From Orientallactaga sibirica (taxonomy: Eukaryota; Chordata; Mammalia; Rodentia; Dipodidae), in the NCBI GenBank assembly GCA_036365145.1, contig JAEOAD010000030.1, forward strand, positions 11,098,501-11,162,500: a DNA stretch of 64,000 nt, read 5' to 3'. Below the pieces are notes generated by a model, which was not told the origin of the DNA, ran no database searches, and saw nothing but the letters and a program-made list of their open reading frames with translations. The translations under genes and the position numbers were made by a program. Shown here piece after piece: positions 57,373 through 64,000 of this stretch (positions are counted from its first letter, which is position 1; the number at the start of each line of letters is the position of its first letter).

Positions 57373-57409
57373 CAGTGAAGTCACCTGTACTAATGGGTAA
57401 ATCTTTTGC
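57373..57409 (-). CDS. Possible short exon (minus)
   Basis: A 37-bp segment on the minus strand with a branch point and acceptor (AACTAACTTTTATATCTCAG|) and donor (CACTG|GTAAGAAA). In the frame QKIYPLVQVTSL it ends in phase 0, which matches the open frame of the segment at 56406. Unverified; short motifs like these occur by chance. Confidence 0.15.
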
Positions 57410-57701
57410 CTGAGATATAAAAGTTAGTTATTTGGTTTTCACTTTGGTGAAAATACAGCTTCAAAGTCAAGGATACAAATCTAGTTCTTATCTACCATCA
57501 CAGCTATATACTCATGAAGAAATCACTTATACATTCATATTCCCAGTGTTTCAACTTTCAATGGTTTATAAGTTCTCGTTTTCTTATCAGGTGGCACTGA
57601 GATAGTGAGATAATGGAAACAAAAGTACTTGAAAAATAAGTGTCATATAATTGTGTATTATTATTACTGACACAGAGCACAGATATTTTGAAATTCTGTA
57701 A

Positions 57702-57752
57702 GAGGAATTCCAGGTCAGCCTGGGCTATAGTGAGAACTTACCTTGAAAAAAA
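57702..57752 (+). repeat. B1 3' half
   Basis: GAATTCCAGGTCAGCCTGGGCTATAGTGAGAAC and an A-rich tail: the 3' third of a B1 only. Confidence 0.85.
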
Positions 57753-57864
57753 CATGAAAAAGAAATCCCTAAGAATACTCGAGTTGGTGATTCAAGCTCA
57801 ACCAGTGCTGCATACAGCTCTTTCCCTCAAAAGGCCTTCTTTGCAAGTGGCAGGACAGTATAGC

Positions 57865-57985
57865 AGAGGTAGCTCAGGCTTCAGATTGAGTGAAACAACA
57901 TTTGAAGCCCAGCTCAGGCTCTTAATAGCTACACATGCACTTGAGCAATATACTTAATGCTCTACACCTGAGTTTCTAGTTATAT
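57865..57985 (+). repeat. MIR SINE
   Basis: 'GCTTCAGATTGAGTGAAACAACATTTGAAGCCCAGCTCAGGCTCTTAATAGC' resembles the MIR 5' and core part. Confidence 0.55.
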
Positions 57986-57989
57986 GAAA

Positions 57990-58499
57990 AGAAAGACTAT
58001 TTTGAAAGTGAGTAAATGAATAGGTAGTCTTTACTTACCAGTTAAATTACTTTTATTTGATTGATGGAAAAAATGTGACTTTCCTTAACGACCAAATTTC
58101 TCTCCCATCTCACTCTCTCAGTCACTATCCCATCATGCTATTATTATTTTCTTTATCACTCTCCCTGCTATCTTAAATGTTGTTATTGGTTTATTGATGA
58201 TTTGATTATTTGTCTCTATTTCTAATGTACGGTTCAAGAAAATAGCTACTTGTCTGTCTTCTTCACCACTGTATCCCTAGAATTTATTAGTAATGAATAG
58301 AAGGTACTCCACAACTCTTTAATAAAAACAAGTATCACATGACTGTAAAGGTATATGTAAATAAAACTGAGGATTTGTTGTATGTAAAGTAATACATGTT
58401 AATTAATATGATTGAGCTATTCCACAACACACACAGTTCCAAAAAAGAAGGTTGTATATGACATACATACTTACTTGCCATCTGTCAAATAAAAGAATA
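57990..58499. other. Unassigned sequence
   Basis: About 500 bp, AT-rich. Part of it ('ATTTGTCTCTATTTCTAATGTACGGTTCAAG...CACTGTATCCCTAG') weakly recalls L2/MIR-type tails. No gene seen. Confidence 0.4.
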
Positions 58500-58665
58500 A
58501 GCTGGGCTAAAGCAGGAGGACTGTGACTTTGAAGCCAGTCTAGGTAATTTTGTGAGACTATCTCAAAATAAAAATTATAAAAAGGCTAGAGATGAAGCTC
58601 AGTAAGAGAGCAGTTTTCTAGCATGAGTGAGGCCCTGGCTTCAACCCCCAATACTCACCAAGGAC
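58500..58665 (+). repeat. B1-dID-like dimeric SINE
   Basis: A B1 right-half-like part (GCTGGGCTAAAGCAGGAGGACTGTGACTTTGAAGCC...GAGACTATCTCAAAATAAAA) is followed at once by an ID-type part (GCTAGAGATGAAGCTCAGTAAGAGAGCAG...CCTGGCTTCAACCCCCAATAC). This head-to-tail order matches the ancient rodent B1-dID SINE. Confidence 0.65.
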
Positions 58666-58794
58666 AGTCCATCTCGGACTTTATTATATTCTTAAGTAGC
58701 TCAAAGACCTCTTCCAGTTATATGGCTGTTTTCAGGCATATATTCCAAATACGGTATGTTAGGATAGACCCTGTGTGTTTAAAGAAATCATTTA

Positions 58795-58925
58795 TGCTAC
58801 ATATGGTAGCACACACTTGTAAACTTAGCACTTGGAAGATGGAGGATGAGCAGTTCAAGGTCATTTTCAGCTATACAGAGAGTTCAAGGCCAGACTGGAC
58901 TACATGAGACCCTGTCTCAAAAAAT
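58795..58925 (+). repeat. B1 SINE (old)
   Basis: TGGTAGCACACACTTGTAAACTTAGCACTTGG...GGCCAGACTGGACTACATGAGACCCTGTCTC plus A tail. It lacks the window's usual subfamily signature, so it is an older B1. Confidence 0.8.
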
Positions 58926-58937
58926 GAGGGGGTGGTG

Positions 58938-59145
58938 GCTGGAGAGATGGCTTAGCAGTTAAGGTGCTTGGCTGCAAAGTGACCCAGGTTCAATTCGCCA
59001 GTACCCACATAAGATGCACAAAGTGGCACATACATCTGGAGTTTGTTTGCAATAGCTGGAGGACCTTGCACACCTATTCTCTCTCTCTCTCCCCACCCCC
59101 TTCCTCTTTCTCTCTATCTCTCTCTCTGAAATAAATAAAACAAAA
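58938..59145 (+). repeat. Dip-like SINE
   Basis: GGCTGGAGAGATGGCTTAGCAG head, with a small deletion before the B-box, a CT run and an AATAAATAAA tail. Confidence 0.9.
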
Positions 59146-59157
59146 AAATGGGGTCAT

Positions 59158-59292
59158 TGGGCTAAGAGATAGCTCAGCCGTTAAAGGTGCTTGCTTGCAA
59201 AACCTGATTTCCTGGGTTCAATTCCCCAGTACCCATGTAATGGAGCATGTGTCTGGAATTTAGAGTGGCAGGATGCACCCATACTCTTTCTG

Positions 59293-59336
<44 letters not shown>

Positions 59337-59372
59337 CTCTCACTCAAGTAAATGAATACATATATTTTAAAT
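59158..59372 (+). repeat. Dip-like SINE with long (CT)n
   Basis: Diverged head (GGGCTAAGAGATAGCTCAGCCG) and shortened body. A CT run of about 18 units lies at 59296-59332. Confidence 0.8.
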
Positions 59373-59384
59373 GAGAGGGACAGG

Positions 59385-59700
59385 AGAGATGACTCAGTGT
59401 TTAAAAGCACTTGCTGTGCAAACCTGACAATGAGAATTTGAATCCCCAAAACACACAAATAGCTTTATGAAGTAGAGCTCACATCTGTAATCCCAATGTC
59501 CCTATGGCAATAGGCGGCAGAGACAGGAGAATCACAAAGCTAGTGGGTCAACTAGGCTGGCATTTGAAACAGCAAACAACAAGAGAGAGACTAAGACAGG
59601 TGGAAGTTCAACCAACAGTCTGAGGTTGTCCTCTGACCTCCACATGTGTGTGGTACACACATGCACACACATGCACACACACACACATGCACCTATACAT
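59385..59700 (+). repeat. B4 (ID-B1) SINE with (CA)n tail
   Basis: GGGACAGGAGAGATGACTCAGTG ID head, B1-like middle 'CATCTGTAATCCCAATG', then 'GGTTGTCCTCTGACCTCCACATGTG' and an (ACAC) tail. Confidence 0.8.
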
Positions 59701-59894
59701 AGAAGAAACAATTTCTAATGTTTCTCAACAACAACAAATAATATATTACTATCAAACTTGTATTATAATCAAATTTCTGACAGTCACTCTTGGGTTAAAA
59801 ATTAGTTTCCTACATTTCCTGTATATTATAAATAAGCAAACAAAGTTGCTATTACATAAGTGAAATAATTACCATATTTTTATTTTTCCCTTTG

Positions 59895-60256
59895 TATTGT
59901 GTGGGGTGCATACATGTCTATATGTGTGTTTGCATATGTATGTGGGCACATATGTATTGCAAATGCATGCATGTGTATGCACATGCGTAGAGGCCAGAGG
60001 ATGACTTCAGAGATCTCCTTTGGTCATTGTTCACTTTATTTGTTAAGACAAGGTCTCTCACTTGAACAAAGAGCTCCCCAGTTCAGCTAGTCTAGCTAGC
60101 CAGTTTTCCTCAGGGATCCCCTGTCTTGCCACCTGAGCACTAGGGTTACAGGCAGACCAGAATTCACCACCCAGAATTGATGTGGCTTCAGGAATCTGAA
60201 CTCGGGTCCTCATGCTTGCACAGCTGACGAGAAATACTGGCTGAGCCATCTCTTCA
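59895..60256 (-). repeat. B4 (ID-B1) SINE
   Basis: Antisense B4: TGTGTG/TATGTG tail complement, 'GAGGCCAGAGGATGACTTCAG', 'CAAGGTCTCTCACTTGAAC' and the head complement 'GGCTGAGCCATCTCTTCATTC'. It lies in opposite orientation to the B4 at 59385. Confidence 0.82.
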
Positions 60257-60628
60257 TTCAAGATTTAACTGTTTTAAAATATCTATGGATAGTATTTTGG
60301 GGTATAGAATTTTCAAAAAGTAAAAAAAAAAAATCTAGCCACCATAAAAATGTAATTCTAAATCTCTTAAGTGATTTAGTATTCATACTTTTCCAATAGT
60401 GTATAGCATTTCCAAGTAACCTAAAAACTTGTAAAAAAAAAAAAAAAAAAAAGACAATCCCTTGCATTTTACAAAGCTCTTATTAATGGGAAGGCCTATA
60501 ACTGAAGTGCTTAGGTATTCATCACTTTTGAACTTTTCATTAAGAGCTGTGATTTTTTTTACTAAATAATATATTTGGAAAAATACAATCTGTATTAGTT
60601 AAGTATATTAAGAAATTTATTTTGAGTG

Positions 60629-60826
60629 CTGGAGAAATGGCTTAGTAGTTAAGGTGCTTGCCTGTAAAGCTAAAAGGCCCAAGTTCAATTTCCCAGTACC
60701 CATGTAAAACCAGATGCACAAGGTGTTGCATGCATCTAGAGTTCATTTACAGGGGCTAAAAGCCCTGGCATGCCCATTCTCTCACTCTCTATCTGCTTCT
60801 CTCTCTCCTCTCAAATAAATAAATTT
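60629..60826 (+). repeat. Dip-like SINE
   Basis: GTGCTGGAGAAATGGCTTAGTAG head, a short CT run and an AAATAAATAAATTTATTTT junction. 'AAATTTATTTTGA' is duplicated at both edges (60613 and 60820 regions), a TSD. Confidence 0.9.
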
Positions 60827-60839
60827 ATTTTGACATAGA

Positions 60840-61459
60840 TATAATACTTTCTTCTGGCATAAATTTGAGTTTGTTTCATTAAATTTAACCACATACGTTT
60901 CTGACAAAACTATATTAAACTGGATAGTTAAATTTCAAATATGAGTAAATCATATTTAATATTCAGAATATTTTGGAACTATGCTGTTTTCTTTAAGGAA
61001 GGATTTGTGACTTACTTTGAAACCTTTAATTTTTACTTCAAACTCTTCCAGCTAGACCACTTTATCTTTAAAATGCAGGCAAGGTCAGAGTGGAAAACTA
61101 ATTGTATCACCTTTGTTTCCTTCATTATTGCCAAAAGTCTTTAAAATTATAGTCCTCAGAAAACATCTAGGCACTATTATTACTTTTAGATGTTAGTAAA
61201 ATTATCTTCAAACTATATTTCAAAATAGAGAAATAACCCCACCACCAAGCTAATGTTCAGGAATATAACCTCTAATAGTATTAGTTGTAAATAAAAATAA
61301 AAGCTCATCATCAAAATAACTTTGCCCACATCCCAGGTGATAAAAATCCCATGAATCTTGATCATGAGACACTAGGCCTCTTGATGGCACCTACTGCCTG
61401 TCCTGAGTAACATGTCTTGACTTTTCTTCATCTATTTCTCCAAAGTCAGGCTGAGATTC
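60840..61459. other. Unassigned single-copy sequence
   Basis: About 620 bp, AT-rich, with no recognisable gene or repeat. Confidence 0.5.
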
Positions 61460-61514
61460 CTTAGGCTCAGCCCCACTGGCAGCCTCCAGAAGAGCCAGTG
61501 GGGCTGAGCCTGAG
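61460..61514. other. Near-perfect 21-bp-stem hairpin
   Basis: Inverted repeat with arms 61460-61480 and 61494-61514. GGCTCAGCCCCACTGGC pairs perfectly with GCCAGTGGGGCTGAGCC (17 bp), extended by four more pairs including one G-T. The loop is 13 nt. The arms are GC-rich in AT-rich surroundings. The stem is shorter than typical for a pre-miRNA (about 22 bp plus basal stem). Confidence 0.9.
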
Positions 61515-61769
61515 ATGTGACCATTACTAGCATGGTCCTAACATTAGGGCCACAAGTGGTCCAGGATCATTGAAAATCTCCGGAGGATCTCCCAAGTAGG
61601 AAACTTCCCTTTTAGGGTACATCACCTTGGTATATGTATTGGTTTGTTTGTTTTGTGTTTTTCAGACTAGCCTCATAAAGAAAAGGGCATTTGACAGGAT
61701 GGAGTTGTCCTTTACTTTGCACAAGTTAAATCCTTTAAATTATGTCTTTTAATGACTTTTTAGAGAGGA

Positions 61770-61870
61770 ATTTCTTAGCATGAACTATAAAGTAAGAAGT
61801 CCTGGGTTTGAGTCCTCAGTTGTTCTGCTTACTGTATATGAGAACATGACAAGTCTCTTTACTTTCATAG
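61770..61870 (+). repeat. MIR SINE
   Basis: 'AGCATGAACTATAAAGTAAGAAGTCCTGGGTTTGAGTCCTCAGTTGTTCTGCTTACTG' fits the MIR 5' part (tRNA-like B-box GGTTTGAGTCC). Confidence 0.6.
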
Positions 61871-63199
61871 GTTTACACTTATACAATAGGCAAGATAACC
61901 AATCATACTTGGCCTACATACCAACAGGAGTTTTGCTAGTTGTACATAAAACCAACGTCAAGAAAACTAGGGTTAGGTTATAAGGCTTGTAAACTATAAA
62001 CTTAAATGCTGTATGCTGTACATTCACAATATTAACAATCCAATTGGGTAAAATCTGCATTCACCTGAACACTAAATCAGGACAAGGGTGGGTGTCTAGT
62101 TTCCTCATACTCCCTTTGCATTCCTTGTTGCCCAAATGTAACCTTCTATTTCTCTGGACTTTGATTCCAGTTGAGTTATGGAGGAACAAAGCAACTGGAC
62201 ATGAATCATCACCCAGGCAGGATAAAGCTGGAGATTCATGCAAAACAGTAAAGAGGAAATGTTTTTATCTGGAGCAGGTGTTTTCCCCAGATTACCTAGC
62301 ACCTCTGACTTTTGAGTTTGCTCCCAGGTTGGTTAGCTTTGGAGCCACTGGCTTTTTAGGATTTTGAGGGTCACATGGGATGCTGTGGGAAGTTAGATTC
62401 AAACCCTACATACCTGGTAGTAATCCAACCTTGAAGAAGGTTTGTTACCACACAGAAGACCTCTTCCTAACTCAAGAGCAGGGATAGGCTAGTCTGTGAG
62501 TAGTCTGGGTTCTACAGCTGGTGGAGAGGTTCACACAGGCTTCTGGGAGTGCTCACTGTGTATATGGTTGTGGGTAATGCTGGAAAGGCAGTGGCCAGCT
62601 AGGGGGAGTGCTGGGAACTTGGAGCACATGAGGGACATGCTGGTGTCACCGCAGAACACAACTGTCATCTCAAATGGAGTAAGAGTTCAGTCTGGAGCCA
62701 AATAAGAGTGACCATGGCCCAGGAACACAGATTTAGGCTACCACAAATTCCATGTTCCAGCGTGGTAACAATTTCTTGAAAGTTTTATAGTAACAGTTTG
62801 AAGAGTCATAAAATGAAGACCCTCCAGATACATTGGTGGAAACATCAGGTAGGTATAGAACAGCAACCTCTTGTATAGGCTGCAGATGATATGTGATGAT
62901 GCCCTTAGGTTTTGAGTTGGTAGAAACTAGTGGTTTGTTAGTGCATTCCATAAAGATTTCACCTAGTCACAAGAATGCTAGGTCAAACACAGAGGTGCAA
63001 TAAATAGCTATTTACGGGACTATAGATAGCCCAATCACAGAAGTTCTGATGAGTCAAATCAGCTGTTTTGGATAACTTTGGTTCACACTGAGAAGACTCA
63101 GGGCATGCTGGGAAGGCTGTGGGCAAGAGGGGAAATTAGGGAGGAAAGTTAGAGCCTTTTAAAGAGCCAGTGACCAAGAAGCAGTGTGTGTTTAGTTAC
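61871..63199. other. Unassigned single-copy sequence
   Basis: About 1.3 kb without a clear repeat. Frames of 65-107 codons near 62044-62367 lack recognisable motifs and overlap on both strands, so I do not call them. Confidence 0.5.
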
Positions 63200-63242
63200 C
63201 TCACAAATAGCATTTCCTTGTGGTGTCTGTCTTAAAGCTGTT
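63200..63242 (-). CDS. Possible short exon (minus)
   Basis: On the minus strand a strong acceptor (CTCTCTTTTTCTTTCAAG|) and donor (TGTGAG|GTAACT) bound a 43-bp segment. In one frame it reads TALRQTPQGNAICE, similar to an EF-hand loop with G at the centre and I-x-E after it. It ends in phase 0. It may belong to the same minus-strand gene as 56406, but the phase does not chain directly with 57409, so other exons would be needed. Low confidence. Confidence 0.2.
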
Positions 63243-64000
63243 CTTGAAAGAAAAAGAGAGCTTAAATGGTTTACAGCCAGCATCTCTGCTCTAGTCAGAA
63301 GTATGGCTAACTCCACAGTCAACTTTCCCCCCTCCTCAGTTTGGTCCAGATGGCTCAAAGGGAACTACTTCTGGTTCCCTCTTCCCCTGTGTTAATCTCA
63401 CATGTACTAACTTCCTCATCCTGGCCTTTTCATTAATCTCTGGTCTCTGATTTTTGACAATACTTTGGGAAGAAATGTTTTAGCAGTTGTACTTTTCCTC
63501 AACCTAAAATGGATACAATAGACCTTCAGAAGTTTCCAAAATCCTATTTTAAATCCCAGCATAAGTTTTCCATCATAGACATTCATTTTATTATGCTTGT
63601 GTTAATTTGGGACAGAGCCCAGTCTCTATGTGAACAGATTCCTGGTAAAATCCTATTAAATAGAACCGTGTTTGGCCCGACTGCAGCAAGCAAAGGAACT
63701 GTAATATACTATGTCATTTCCAATACAACAGAGAATTAAAAATTTTTGGCATAGCTGTAGTTAAGCTTTCATAATGCCCTAGATAGAGATTCTTGCTGTG
63801 GTTTCACATGAAAGATTTTTCTAAATCATATGTGGAAAAATAGACAAGCTCCTAGGTGAAATAATCATTACTCTATTTTTCACAGTCTGGTACTTTCAAA
63901 AGCTACAACAAACTAATTCATCTATATTAAGTAACTGTGTAGTCTACTTATATTTCAAAGGCTACTTTCTAAAGATCTCATTTAAAATAATTCTGGGGCT
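63243..64000. other. Unassigned sequence to window end
   Basis: About 760 bp with no recognisable repeat or supportable gene. Confidence 0.5.

Noticed and set aside
62044..62367. 107-codon plus-strand open frame
   Set aside because: It overlaps two minus-strand frames of similar length and shows no domain, signal peptide or codon pattern.

Overview
The window is mammalian nuclear DNA from a rodent, and it is largely a repeat graveyard. The two dominant SINEs are a B1 (7SL-derived) element and a tRNA-headed B2-superfamily element. The second opens with GGGCTGGAGAGATGGCTTAG and closes with a (CT)n run and (AAATA)n. From memory it matches the Dip SINEs of jerboas (Dipodoidea), so a jerboa-like rodent is my best guess; this was not checked against a database. 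B4 (ID-B1) dimers, an ID-type fragment, a BC1 RNA retrocopy and old MIR copies agree with a rodent.

Layout. 1-3.2 kb: unassigned sequence with two (TG)n tracts. 3.2-6.6 kb: SINEs, an IAP/ERVK-like solo LTR, an older MaLR LTR and a nearly complete MaLR element inside it. 6.6-22.4 kb: two antisense L1 bodies lying head to tail, interrupted by many SINEs, a second ERVK-like solo LTR, a BC1 retrocopy and a tailless U6 retrocopy. 22.4-36.8 kb: B4, B1 and Dip copies, an inverted (twin-primed) L1, a local 1.06-kb duplication, a PRDX3 retropseudogene broken by a templated insertion, and an L1-in-L1 nest. 37-49 kb: the most gene-like part, although an L1 3' end (42.4-44.7 kb), SINEs and MIRs also lie in it. 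50-54.6 kb: a solo MaLR LTR, L1 3' ends and Dip copies. 54.6-64 kb: mostly single-copy sequence with a B4/B1/Dip cluster at 58.5-60.8 kb and a very regular hairpin at 61.5 kb.

Genes. No intact, recognisable protein-coding gene is visible. PRDX3 is the only identifiable cellular protein sequence, and it is a broken retrocopy. The best candidate for something undescribed is a plus-strand spliced transcript. It has a TATA-like promoter and first exon near 37.2 kb, then exons at 38563-38874, 42065-42101 and from 47751. These carry consensus splice sites, and joining the last three gives one continuous 62-codon frame. On the minus strand, three short exon-like segments (63.2, 57.4 and 56.4 kb) suggest a possible EF-hand-like gene, with low confidence. 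Everything else is transposon-derived or unassigned, so no genes can be shown to work together here.

Limits. Repeat families were assigned by eye from remembered consensus sequences. Most repeat edges are good to about 5-30 bases. Edges are exact where a target-site duplication (TSD) is stated.
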